Shown: piece by piece, positions 44,117-51,559 of the stretch
How the letters are laid out: each line of letters opens with the position of its first letter
Numbering within the stretch: the stretch's first letter is position 1
Assembly: GCA_934464705.1 (NCBI GenBank)
Contig: CAKSKB010000003.1
Location: 106,583-170,582, forward strand
Length of the DNA stretch: 64,000 nt
Direction: 5' to 3'
DNA from: an uncultured Clostridia bacterium
Lineage (GTDB): Bacteria > Bacillota > Clostridia > HGM11514
Translations under genes and position numbers: made by a program
The notes under the pieces: model-generated
Told to the model about the DNA's origin: nothing
Databases searched by the model: none
The model's input: only the letters and a program-made list of their open reading frames with translations

Positions 44117-44130
44117 ATATTTCTGACGGA
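44117..44130 (+). repeat. Direct repeat near the recombinase 5' end
   Basis: ATATTTCTGACGGA, combining the two motifs seen separately at 43011-43021 and 43028-43037. Confidence 0.5.
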
Positions 44131-44153
44131 AAATTAAAAATGTTTCGATAAAA

Positions 44154-44182
44154 ATTATATGAAATTCTTGATTTTTCGTCAA
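44154..44182 (-). promoter_or_regulatory. Recombinase promoter
   Basis: Minus-strand TTGACG (44182-44177), 17-nt spacer, TATAAT (44159-44154), about 60 nt before the recombinase ATG. Confidence 0.7.
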
Positions 44183-44196
44183 TCATATGTTATAAT
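44168..44196 (+). promoter_or_regulatory. Outward promoter inside the invertible segment
   Basis: Plus-strand TTGATT (44168-44173), 17-nt spacer, TATAAT (44191-44196), overlapping the recombinase -35. As sequenced it reads rightwards through the right site to the terminator at 44410; after inversion it would read towards the SLH gene that starts at 42813. Confidence 0.6.
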
Positions 44197-44244
44197 AAAC
44201 ATAGTCTTTATGCACTGTCCGAAGCACAAACATCAGATTCGGGC

Positions 44245-44275
44245 AGTGTCCTTAAATATTAAGTTTAAGGAAATA
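44245..44275. repeat. Right recombination-site-like palindrome (inverted copy)
   Basis: Arms AGTGTCCTTAAA and TTTAAGGAAATA around centre TATTAAG (44257-44263), the reverse complement of the left centre. The 25 nt at 44247-44271 are identical to the reverse complement of 42951-42975; only outermost arm positions differ. Confidence 0.8.
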
Positions 44276-44278
44276 AAA

Positions 44279-44307
44279 AAGCCGATAGATTATAATTCTA
44301 TCAGCTT
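44279..44307 (-). terminator. Minus-strand terminator shielding the recombinase unit
   Basis: Stem AAGCTGATAGA/TCTATCGGCTT (one G-U pair) followed by TTTTATTT on the minus strand. It would stop transcription arriving from the SLH pseudogene. Confidence 0.6.
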
Positions 44308-44409
44308 GATATATCGGTATATAATTCCAATAAAAAACCGGGCTGTCGAAAAATCCGATCAACCGCTTTCGAAACCTGTAAGCGTGCCGATAGGTTTATC
44401 GACACGCTG

Positions 44410-44447
44410 AAGCCGGCTGTTTCATAATTCCGAAACAGCCGGCTTTT
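44410..44447 (+). terminator. Plus-strand terminator, copy of the 40692 stem
   Basis: Perfect 14-bp stem AAGCCGGCTGTTTC/GAAACAGCCGGCTT, 8-nt loop, then TTATTATT. Stem identical to that at 40692-40730; the loop differs. Confidence 0.8.
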
Positions 44448-44451
44448 ATTA

Positions 44452-45972
44452 TTAATTTTCCAAAAATCTTTGCAGAACGGCTGCGGTTTCCGCTCTTGTA
44501 GTATTATCTTTCGGTGCAAAACTGTTATTGTCCTTACCCTGCATAATACCTTTTTCTTTACAGTATTCCACCGCTTCCGCGGCATAATCCGAAATTTCGG
44601 AAATGTCTGCATAGTCAAGACTTATTCTTTCCGTATCTTTAGCAACCGCACCTTTGTGCTCTGCATATCTGTATATCATTGCCGCAATCTGTTCACGGGT
44701 TATTTTGTTATCCGGTGCAAATTCGATATCACTCACACCGCTTACAATATGGTTTTCCCGTGCCCAGGAAACAGCATCGGAATAATATTCGTTTTCACCG
44801 ACATCGGAAAATACATTCCCGATATTTACTTCGGGTTCATTCTCTATTCGATATAGAATTGTTACAAACATCGCCCTTGTAATCGGCATTCCGGGTGAAA
44901 ACTCATTATCGGAAGTACCTTTCATGAATCCCTTTTCACGCATGTATTTTACAGCATCATAGTACCACTCGCCCGATTTTACATCATCAAACAAATCTGT
45001 TTTTTCTTCATTTTTTACCGGTGAGTCGGAATTATCCGGCGATGTGCCGCTTTCCGAAGAGCCGGCAGAGCCCGATGAAGATGAGCCGGAAGAACCCGAC
45101 CCTGTCGAACCTGTCGAACCGGTACTTGATGAAGATTCAAAATATGACGGTTTATCAACTTTATATTCAGACCAATCCGTGTATGTGCCCATACCGCTCA
45201 TATCTGCGGTATCCGCATATTCGTCTGTCGTTACGGTATATTCACTGTCGCCATGCACCAAAACCGTACCGTCAGATTTTATAACAGAAACCGTTTTACC
45301 GTCTGTATCTTTTATACTTCCTGCAGCGCAGAGTGACGATAAAGTGCTGTTGCCTGTTACAATCCAGGAAGAGCTTTCATCAATATACAGTTTTGCATAT
45401 CCGCTGCCGTCATATGTTGAATCGCATAAAACCGCTCCGGTCAAAGCGCTGCCTTCTGCCATGTAAAGGTCAAGCGTGCTGATTTTATCCCATATAATAT
45501 TCCCGTTCATTTTCTGATTTACTGCTGTGAAAAGACAATCTGCGCCGTTGCTGCCAACAGTTCCCCAACCCCGTTTGTTATTGTTGCCGGTAACCTGCAG
45601 GAAAAACTCAGAATCTTCAGCTGTGGTAATATCCGTATTTTCAAGATAAAATTCGCTTTCCGTATTGGTGGTATAGAACTATCCGCCGTTGTTTGAAATA
45701 AGCTTGACGTCCTTCATCGCAAATTTTCCGCAGCCTATTTCCGAATCGCCCGACATGCTCTGATATACAATGACAGTCCATGTGGTATCGTTTTGCGAAT
45801 CGTCCTTCATGTTTCCGCTTAATGTACTTTCAAATAACGACAGGCTGTTCAGTCCTTCAATGCAAACCGCCTCTGAACCGTTTGCGGTCAGCACGGCGTT
45901 ATTTACGGCAATATCCGCTGTGGAATATACCGCCGGCGAACCCGTTCCGTTTGAAACATAACTGCCGCCGGG
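44452..45972 (-). pseudogene. Broken SLH surface protein gene
   Basis: Remnant of a surface protein. The upstream part has beta-helix-like repeats (SNGTGSPAVYSTADIAVNNA, SEAVCIEGLNSLSLFES) similar to clostridial carbohydrate-binding beta-helix proteins. A Ser/Gly/Thr linker and three C-terminal SLH repeats follow (DDVKSGEWYYDAVKYMREKG, NVFSDVGENEYYSDAVSWA, and TTRAETAAVLQRFLEN at the end). Two lesions are seen: an in-frame TAG at 45681-45679, between LISNNGG and FYTTNTESEF with the frame open on both sides, and loss of the 5' end including signal peptide at the 45961-45972 junction. The longest intact downstream frame would start inside the beta-helix at 45510. Confidence 0.8.
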
Positions 45973-46449
45973 AACAGCACGCCGATACTTATGCTTACCG
46001 CAAAGAACACAATTCCCGACAAAGTTTTCGGGCTGAACAGCGGTGCGGACGATTACATGACAAAACCGTTCGATGCCGATGAGCTGCTTGCCCGCGTCGG
46101 TGCGCTGACAAGGCGAACCGGGAATGTTATAATCGGCAAACTGGATTTCGGAGATTTAAGCCTTGATCTTAACACTGCAATGCTCTTCTGCGGCGAAAGT
46201 TCAATCCAGCTTACCAAAAAAGAATTCCGTGTTCTTAAAATGCTGTTTGCGAATTCCAATATGACGCTTACGAAAGAAAATCTTATTGTGAATATATGGG
46301 GAGAGGATTCCGATACAACCGAGAACAATGTTGAAGCATACATATCATTTATAAGGAAGAAAATCCGCTATTTAGGTTCAGGAGTCAGTATAAAGAATAT
46401 TCAGGGCATAGGCTACAGACCCGAATTTACCAAGGAGAATAAAAAATGA
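45973..46449 (+). pseudogene. Response regulator lacking its 5' half-receiver
   Basis: OmpR-type regulator beginning abruptly at NSTPILMLTAKNT, i.e. in beta-4 of the receiver. The switch Thr and the conserved Lys (YMTKPFDADELLARV) are present but the phospho-acceptor Asp and acidic pocket, which lie upstream, are gone. A complete winged-helix domain follows (QLTKKEFRVLKMLFANSN ... GVSIKNIQGIGYRPEF). An ATG at 45991 gives a frame, but no ribosome site or full receiver. ATGA overlap with the kinase gene. Confidence 0.8.
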
Positions 46450-47858
46450 AAGATTATAAAAAAAGCTTTATAAAATCCAATCTTCTGCTCATCGGACTTG
46501 TGCTTTTAATAATGAATGCCGTGATTATGGCATATTCATACCGCACAAGCGTTGATGAACTTAAAACCGTAATGCAGCAAAAGATTGAGCCTTACAATAC
46601 CATAAGGAACATCCTGAAAGAGCAGCCGGGCGGAGAAGACGCGGCACCGCCCGAAAAGCCCTCGGGCGGAGAAGACGCGGCACCGCCCGAAAAGCCCTCG
46701 GGCGGAGAAGACGCGGCACCGCCCGAAAAGCCCTCGGGTGAAGATGATAAAGAAAACGGCGAAAAGCCGCCCAAACCGAAAGACGATTTCGATTCAATGC
46801 CCACTTAGCACGATACGGCGGAATATGATACATCAAAGAAGTATTCGGAATCGGTATATGTATTCTTTTACAATATCAACGAAGAAAATGTGTCAATCGT
46901 TTCAAAAGACGAACTGAAAAACAATAACGGACTTTTGGAAACCGCACAGAAAATATATGCACAGGAAAGCGATTTCGGAGTTTTGAAATCCGAAAACCTA
47001 TACTACTATAAGCAATCCACACCTAATGAACTTAAAATTTCGGTTGCAAGCAGAAATTTCATTTTGTTTTCAATGCTTGAACTTTTTGGGGTACTGCTGC
47101 TTATATTCATTTCATCAATGCTGATATTTTATTTTATAAGCAAAAAACTTGCAAACCGTGCCGCAAAACCGCTTGAGGACGCCATAGCAAGGGAAAAGCA
47201 ATTTATAACGGACGCATCACACGACTTAAAAACCCCATTGACGGTTATTCTTTCAAACGCCGATATTTTAAGCCGAAATCAGGATTGCTGCGATTCGGGA
47301 ATGTCAAAATGGATTGACGGCACAAAGCAGGCGGCACTCAGCATGAAAGAACTGATTGAGCAAATGCTTGTTTTATCAGAAAGCGAATCAAAAACAGAAG
47401 TAAAAAAAGAGGACATCAATATTTCCGATATTGCAGAGAAATGCACACTTGTTATGGAATCTGCCGCATATGAAAAAAATATTGAATACAAAGCGGAAAT
47501 ACAGCCCGATATTATAATAAAAGGCAATGCGGATTTTGCAAAACGGATTGTTTCTTCGCTTATTGACAATGCCGTGAAGTATGAAAAAAACGGCGGAAGC
47601 ATCTGCGTTTCTCTTAAAAAAGACAAAAAAAGCGTGTGTTTTTCAGTTGTGAACAAAACGGGAATTATTTCGGATAATGACATAGCCCATATATTTGAAA
47701 GATTTTACCGTGCCGACAAATCACGGCACACCGACGGCAGCCACGGACTGGGGCTTGCAATCACAAAAAATCTTACCGAACTTATGAACGGAAAAATTGA
47801 AGCTTCAAGCAACGAAAAAGACGGTACGAAATTCACGGTGATATTTCCCTGCAAATAA
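46446..47858 (+). pseudogene. Histidine kinase gene interrupted by TAG
   Basis: Frame of 470 codons coding a two-TM sensor kinase, split by TAG at 46806-46808 after DDFDSMPT. Upstream: TM1 (LLLIGLVLLIMNAVIMAYSY) and an extracytoplasmic Pro/Glu-rich segment with three perfect 12-residue repeats. Downstream: TM2 (MLELFGVLLLIFISSMLIF), HisKA H-box ASHDLKTPLTV, N-box SSLIDNAVKYEKNGG and G-boxes FERFYRADKS ... HGLGLAITKNL. No frameshift, so readthrough or one back-mutation would restore it. A GTG at 46890 could start a protein that keeps TM2 and the catalytic core. Partner of the truncated regulator. Confidence 0.78.
46628..46735 (+). repeat. Three perfect 36-bp tandem repeats
   Basis: Three identical in-frame 36-bp units encode the 12-residue repeat GGEDAAPPEKPS in the kinase sensor region. 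Units start at 46628, 46664 and 46700. The repeat is GC-rich compared with the flanks. Perfect identity implies recent expansion and a copy number prone to change. Confidence 0.92.
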
Positions 47859-47865
47859 AATACAG

Positions 47866-47893
47866 CGGGCAGCCCCAAAAACAAGGCTGCCCG
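47866..47893. terminator. Shared hairpin between kinase and asp23
   Basis: 9-bp perfect stem CGGGCAGCC/GGCTGCCCG between convergent genes; U-runs are weak on both sides. Confidence 0.5.
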
Positions 47894-47899
47894 TAAATA

Positions 47900-48319
47900 T
47901 TATTCTTCGGTTTTTTCGGTATCATCCGGAATTTCTGCCGGCGGCTCGGTAATTTCAGGCTCATCGGCAATATCATCTTTGGCAATTTTAATACCCTGAA
48001 CATGAACATTGACTGCTTCCGAATTAAGGTTTGTCATCTCCTCGATGGCATTTTTAACCTTCAGCTGAACTTCGCCGGCAACCTCGTTGATTTTAACACC
48101 GTAATTCACAATAATGTAAACATCAACCGTAACGGTACCCTCTCCGGTTTCGACCTTGACCCCCTTTGTGGGAACCTTCTTGCCGATAAATTCATATATT
48201 TCCCCGGCAATACCGGTACTCATACCGGCAACACCTTCGGTTTCTCTCGCTGTAATACTTGCAATTGTAGCAACGACATCGTCAGAAATTTTGATACAGC
48301 CCTTAACATCTTCGTTCAT
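47900..48319 (-). CDS. Asp23/Gls24-family envelope stress protein
   Basis: 139-aa Asp23-domain protein: GCIKISDDVVATIASITARE at the start, TVDVYIIVNYGVKINEVAGE in the middle and NVHVQGIKI before an acidic Pro/Glu tail. Members bind membrane partners (AmaP) or act beside cell-wall genes. ATG 48319 is 8 nt from GGAGG; GTG 48328 is too near. Last gene of the spoIIIA cluster, as in many Clostridia. Confidence 0.9.
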   Translation of the reverse strand: MNEDVKGCIKISDDVVATIASITARETEGVAGMSTGIAGEIYEFIGKKVPTKGVKVETGEGTVTVDVYIIVNYGVKINEVAGEVQLKVKNAIEEMTNLNSEAVNVHVQGIKIAKDDIADEPEITEPPAEIPDDTEKTEE

Positions 48320-48381
48320 CGGGCACACCTCCGTATATCATTTATTACTGTAATTATATCACAAATATTCCCTCTTGTAAA

Positions 48382-48921
48382 CTATTTTATTTCTATTATT
48401 TTAATTTTTTCTGCGGAAATTCCCGTTTCGGACACAACAATGTCGTAAATCTTCGCAGTATCGGCGGTTGTAAGGCCCTCGGTTTTAACCGTAACGCTCA
48501 CAGTGTCATCGGTTATGTAAACAAGCACATCTGAAAATCCCTTAGCCTTAAGAAGGTTTTCGATGTTGCCTTCGCGCTCGGTGTTCTCCGCCGACTGCCT
48601 CATCGAAGTATACGCCTTATCTTTTTCCTCATCGGACGCACCCTCGCTTTCGGCAACCTCGCGCAGAGTATCAAGCGCATCGCTTTTTGCCTTGTCCCTT
48701 GTCATTCTTGCCGAATCGAAATAACTTCCGCCCTTTGTGGAAACCGCCTCTGCCTGCTCCTCGTCTTTTCCGTCAACAAGCGTTGCTTCGCCGTAATTTT
48801 TGGTTTCAGCGCCGCCCGTAACCGTAACGGCGTCATCGCTTTCGGTGTATGTCCAGTTAAGATAAGCCGCTATAACCACAACAAGCGACAGCGCAACAAT
48901 TAATATCTGTCTTTTTTTCAT
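48382..48921 (-). CDS. spoIIIAH: Stage III sporulation protein AH
   Basis: 179-aa protein with an N-terminal membrane anchor (ILIVALSLVVVIAAYLNW) and an EscJ/YscJ-like ring-building domain (about residues 75-175: DSARMTRDKAKSDALDTLRE ... GFSDVLVYITDDTVSV). SpoIIIAH in the mother-cell membrane binds forespore SpoIIQ to build the feeding-tube channel. ATG 48921 is chosen over 48930 for better spacing from AAAGG. Confidence 0.93.
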   Translation of the reverse strand: MKKRQILIVALSLVVVIAAYLNWTYTESDDAVTVTGGAETKNYGEATLVDGKDEEQAEAVSTKGGSYFDSARMTRDKAKSDALDTLREVAESEGASDEEKDKAYTSMRQSAENTEREGNIENLLKAKGFSDVLVYITDDTVSVTVKTEGLTTADTAKIYDIVVSETGISAEKIKIIEIK

Positions 48922-48955
48922 CAATACCATAATCCTTTCCCTTCCGTGTTATAAT

Positions 48956-49387
48956 TCATTTTGATTCGATCACCGCAATTCTGCTGCCGCCAATGTTAAG
49001 GGCTGCCTTTGCGGCATAATAGATTTTTTCGTTTACTTTCGGGTCACCGGCACCCTCGGCTGCAATCACCACCCCTTTTATATCCGAAATTTCAGTCTTT
49101 TTGCCGCTTTGGAAAAGCGTGTTTCCGCTGTCCGTTTCGGCCTCGGGAGTTATCATTACTCGAACCCTTCCCACCCCCTTCATTTCCGACAGAATCCCGG
49201 TCAGATTTTCCTCCAGTCTGCGGCAGTAATCGTAATTTCCGACCGATTCCGCAGACTGCTTTTCGCTTTGCGGAGCAAAAGCTCCGGCGGTAAGCATAAT
49301 TATCACTCCAATAATAAATATTATCAAAACAGTTTGTTTATTCTTTATTTTTTCCGAAAGCAAGGCAAGTATTTTTTTTGCGTTCAT
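48956..49387 (-). CDS. spoIIIAG: Stage III sporulation protein AG
   Basis: 143-aa protein with one N-terminal TM helix (VLIIFIIGVIIMLTAGAF) and a C-terminal ring-forming domain (GVGRVRVMITPEAE, DIKGVVIAAEGAGDPKVNE). Shorter than Bacillus SpoIIIAG (about 229 aa), as is usual for Clostridia. ATG 49387 overlaps the spoIIIAF TGA (ATGA) with GGAG upstream. Confidence 0.93.
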   Translation of the reverse strand: MNAKKILALLSEKIKNKQTVLIIFIIGVIIMLTAGAFAPQSEKQSAESVGNYDYCRRLEENLTGILSEMKGVGRVRVMITPEAETDSGNTLFQSGKKTEISDIKGVVIAAEGAGDPKVNEKIYYAAKAALNIGGSRIAVIESK

Positions 49388-49839
49388 ACTTTTCTCCATT
49401 CTATGTCCTCAATCGGAATCATATACATTTCACTCACACGGGTTTTAACGGCAGAATCCTCTGTGTCGGGCGATTTTATGAGCATGTGGGTGACATACCC
49501 GGTGTTATCCTCCGAAATATTAAACGAAAACGATAACTCGCTGTTTTTGAGCTCGGGTATGCTTTTTTTCATGTCACCCGAAAGCTGGCGTGAAAATTCC
49601 CTTTCAATCTGACTTTGCCGCACGCCTTCGAGAGAATCGGAACAACTTTCTGTTTCAGGCTCGGCAAATTCGGGAAAAAGCGAGAATGAGCTTCCGAAAA
49701 CCGCCGCCGTAAGAATAAGCATCACGGTTGCCGAAACTATAAAAGAAGCATATTTTTTAACCGCACTTTCCGGAATTATCAGCTTAACCGCCTGCAAAAC
49801 AAGCAAGGCACCCACTATTGAAATAATAATCTGCTTCAC
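49384..49839 (-). CDS. spoIIIAF: Stage III sporulation protein AF
   Basis: 151-aa protein: two N-terminal TM helices (IIISIVGALLVLQAVKLII and FIVSATVMLILTAAVFGS) and a soluble C-terminal ring-like domain ending IPIEDIEWRKV. GTG 49839 overlaps the spoIIIAE stop (GTGA). Confidence 0.9.
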   Translation of the reverse strand: MKQIIISIVGALLVLQAVKLIIPESAVKKYASFIVSATVMLILTAAVFGSSFSLFPEFAEPETESCSDSLEGVRQSQIEREFSRQLSGDMKKSIPELKNSELSFSFNISEDNTGYVTHMLIKSPDTEDSAVKTRVSEMYMIPIEDIEWRKV

Positions 49840-50951
49840 GCCATCACACCGCCTATCATGATTGTTATAATAACCAGAAACAAAAACGAACACATGCACA
49901 GCGCCGCCAGAACTATACTTATGCAGTCGGCGGTTCCGTCAAGAAGGCTAACGATTTTATCGCTGCATAAAAGCGCCGAAAATGCAGCGGCGCACCGAAG
50001 CAGCACAAGCTGCACCGCAAGCTCTATTGCACAGGAAAGAAATATAAGCATTATAACGCACATTCCCCCCGCCCCGACCGCCTTTTTGACAATGCCGGTA
50101 CAGGTTGCAACCATGTCCATGCTGTCCGCAAGCATGCCGCCGACAACCGGTATAAAGCTTCCGACAGCAAACTTGACCGTCTTCCCGGAAAGAGCATTCA
50201 TTGCACTCCCTGCCGCAGTGCATATAACCGAAACTCCGGAAAAAACCGTCATAAGAAATGTCATAATCCATTTTGAAAAGTTCTTCATAAGCTTTATGCC
50301 GCGCGAAAGGTTTATGCCTTCGCCCAATGCCCCTACGGCATTAAGCGAAAACGCCCCGTACGAAAGAGGAATAACATAAGCGTTTGCCGCATTTATAGAC
50401 ACGGCGGACGCTCCGTAAAGAAGCGGCGGAAGCACTGCGGCATACCCTGCCTCTCCGCCCGCCATGCAAAGAGTGGTAAGCACCGGTGCTGTGACCTTCA
50501 CAAAATCACTCATCAGCGCTATTGCTGCCGCGCCGCGCTCCACGGTATGCGAAAAGAGCGCTGCACAAAGTCCGCAGATTACCGAAAAGCATACATAAAA
50601 CGCCGCACCCCCTCCGCCCTTTCCGAGAGAGTTTAAGTTTCCGGAAAATCCGCACAAAACCGCAATCAGCAAAAGAGTTACGGCAGCAGAAATGTTCTTT
50701 CGTATTCCGCCGGTAAAAAGCTGCAGAATATATTTTATAATCCCCGAAAAAGAAAGCTCAAAGCTGCCGGTATATATACTTTCAATCATTTCTTCAAGGT
50801 CAAAACCGAATCCGCTGACATTTTCGGAATAAAACTTCTCCATTTTGTCTATTCCGGCTGCGTCCGCCTGCTCGCTTATGTAATCGTCGGCATGGGCGGC
50901 AGTGCCGATAAAAATCAGAAATACCGAAATAAACACAATTGCTTTTTTCAC
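49836..50951 (-). CDS. spoIIIAE: Stage III sporulation protein AE
   Basis: 371-aa polytopic membrane protein with an N-terminal signal sequence (KKAIVFISVFLIFIGTAAHA) and about eight helices; GSFIPVVGGMLADSMD and LNAVGALGEGINLSRGIKLMK are typical. It is thought to form the mother-cell channel or export gate. The GTG at 50951 overlaps the spoIIIAD stop; the long upstream frame to 51095 is antisense-like and rejected. Confidence 0.93.
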   Translation of the reverse strand: MKKAIVFISVFLIFIGTAAHADDYISEQADAAGIDKMEKFYSENVSGFGFDLEEMIESIYTGSFELSFSGIIKYILQLFTGGIRKNISAAVTLLLIAVLCGFSGNLNSLGKGGGGAAFYVCFSVICGLCAALFSHTVERGAAAIALMSDFVKVTAPVLTTLCMAGGEAGYAAVLPPLLYGASAVSINAANAYVIPLSYGAFSLNAVGALGEGINLSRGIKLMKNFSKWIMTFLMTVFSGVSVICTAAGSAMNALSGKTVKFAVGSFIPVVGGMLADSMDMVATCTGIVKKAVGAGGMCVIMLIFLSCAIELAVQLVLLRCAAAFSALLCSDKIVSLLDGTADCISIVLAALCMCSFLFLVIITIMIGGVMA

Positions 50952-51343
50952 GGCGCAGCACCTGCCACCGAAGATATAACCGAAAAAAGCGAAAGCACAA
51001 TCGGCATTCCGAGAGCGATAATAATAACGCTTGTGCAGAGTTCCACGCTTGCTGCCACCGCCGACTGCCCGGCATCGCGGCAAAGCGACGCACACAGCTG
51101 TCCCACAAACGCAATTCCCGTGATTTTAAGCACAAGCGTTATGTATTCCGGCTTTATTCCGCACTCCTGCGCAAGCTTAAAGAGGTTTACAAATATTTCA
51201 CGGATTCCGTCTGCGGCAAAATAAAAGGCTATCATGCAACCGAAAATTCCGCAGGCAACCGCATATTCCGGACTGTAGCGTTTGAGCACAATGCACAAAA
51301 AAAGCGTCACAAGCGCCGCAGAAGATATTTTGAATATATCCAA
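50948..51343 (-). CDS. spoIIIAD: Stage III sporulation protein AD
   Basis: 131-aa protein with four predicted helices, related to SpoIIIAC (LKITGIAFVGQLCASLCRDAG is the shared motif). TTG 51343 starts MDIFKISSAA with GAGGTGA 6 nt upstream. Confidence 0.92.
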   Translation of the reverse strand: MDIFKISSAALVTLFLCIVLKRYSPEYAVACGIFGCMIAFYFAADGIREIFVNLFKLAQECGIKPEYITLVLKITGIAFVGQLCASLCRDAGQSAVAASVELCTSVIIIALGMPIVLSLFSVISSVAGAAP

Positions 51344-51354
51344 ACCGATTCACC

Positions 51355-51549
51355 TCACAGTCCGAAAACTGTCTTTATTGTCGAAAAAAGCGTGCTGATT
51401 TCCTTCACAATTATCGACAGAACCACAATCAGACCGGCAAGAGTTGTAAGCATCGCCTGCTCCTCTCTTCCGGAGCGTATAAGCAGCTGATTCAAAACCG
51501 CAACAAGTATGCCGATTGCCGCTATTCTGAAAATCAAATCTATATCCAA
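51355..51549 (-). CDS. spoIIIAC: Stage III sporulation protein AC
   Basis: 64-aa, two-helix membrane protein (LIFRIAAIGILVAVLNQLL and LTTLAGLIVVLSIIVKEI). TTG 51549 follows GAGGTGAGG; the upstream frame to 51579 is overlap with spoIIIAB. Confidence 0.9.
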   Translation of the reverse strand: MDIDLIFRIAAIGILVAVLNQLLIRSGREEQAMLTTLAGLIVVLSIIVKEISTLFSTIKTVFGL

Positions 51550-51559
51550 AAGCCTCACC

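Larger units (their letters stand above)
42947..44275. mobile_element. Candidate self-inverting segment with its own recombinase
   Basis: 1.3-kb unit bounded by two inverted lox/FRT-like sites and holding the tyrosine recombinase, its promoter and an oppositely directed promoter. Identical centres in opposite orientation predict inversion rather than excision. The unit separates two SLH genes. An alternative is a minimal integrated element whose ends happen to be palindromic. Confidence 0.6.
44203..44450 (+). ncRNA. Possible short structured transcript
   Basis: Bounded by the outward promoter and the terminator at 44410-44447 and containing several hairpins. A 66-codon frame from ATG 44210 fills most of it but lacks a ribosome site and family resemblance. 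It may simply be a terminated dead-end transcript of the switch in this orientation. Confidence 0.3.
44095..44451. other. Gene-poor spacer with promoters, core site and hairpins
   Basis: This 357-nt stretch holds, from left to right: a direct repeat (44117-44130), overlapping divergent promoters (44154-44196), an 11-bp hairpin CACTGTCCGAA/TTCGGGCAGTG (44213-44248), the right recombination site (44245-44275), a minus-strand terminator (44279-44307), a 12-bp hairpin AGCGTGCCGATA/TATCGACACGCT (44381-44408) and a plus-strand terminator (44410-44447). No convincing gene is seen. Confidence 0.7.

Noticed and set aside
44159..44410. 83-aa plus-strand frame between recombinase and SLH pseudogene
   Set aside because: It begins upstream of the predicted transcription start, lacks a ribosome site, runs through the recombination site and two hairpins, and has no family resemblance. 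Kept only as part of a possible RNA.
40692..44447. Terminator pair as attL/attR of a 3.7-kb integrated element
   Set aside because: The hairpin loops differ, and no recombinase-type centre or target gene (such as a tRNA) is present. The inverted 25-bp sites are the better candidate substrates of the recombinase.
46628..46735. CRISPR-like 36-bp repeats
   Set aside because: Units are directly adjacent with no spacers and encode an in-frame Pro/Glu repeat of the kinase.
45679..46808. Genome-wide recoding of TAG as a sense codon
   Set aside because: Two other genes end in TAG at natural domain ends (SLH protein at 40780 and the gene ending at 56086, which is followed by a strong ribosome site), so TAG works as a stop here. 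Local mutation is simpler.
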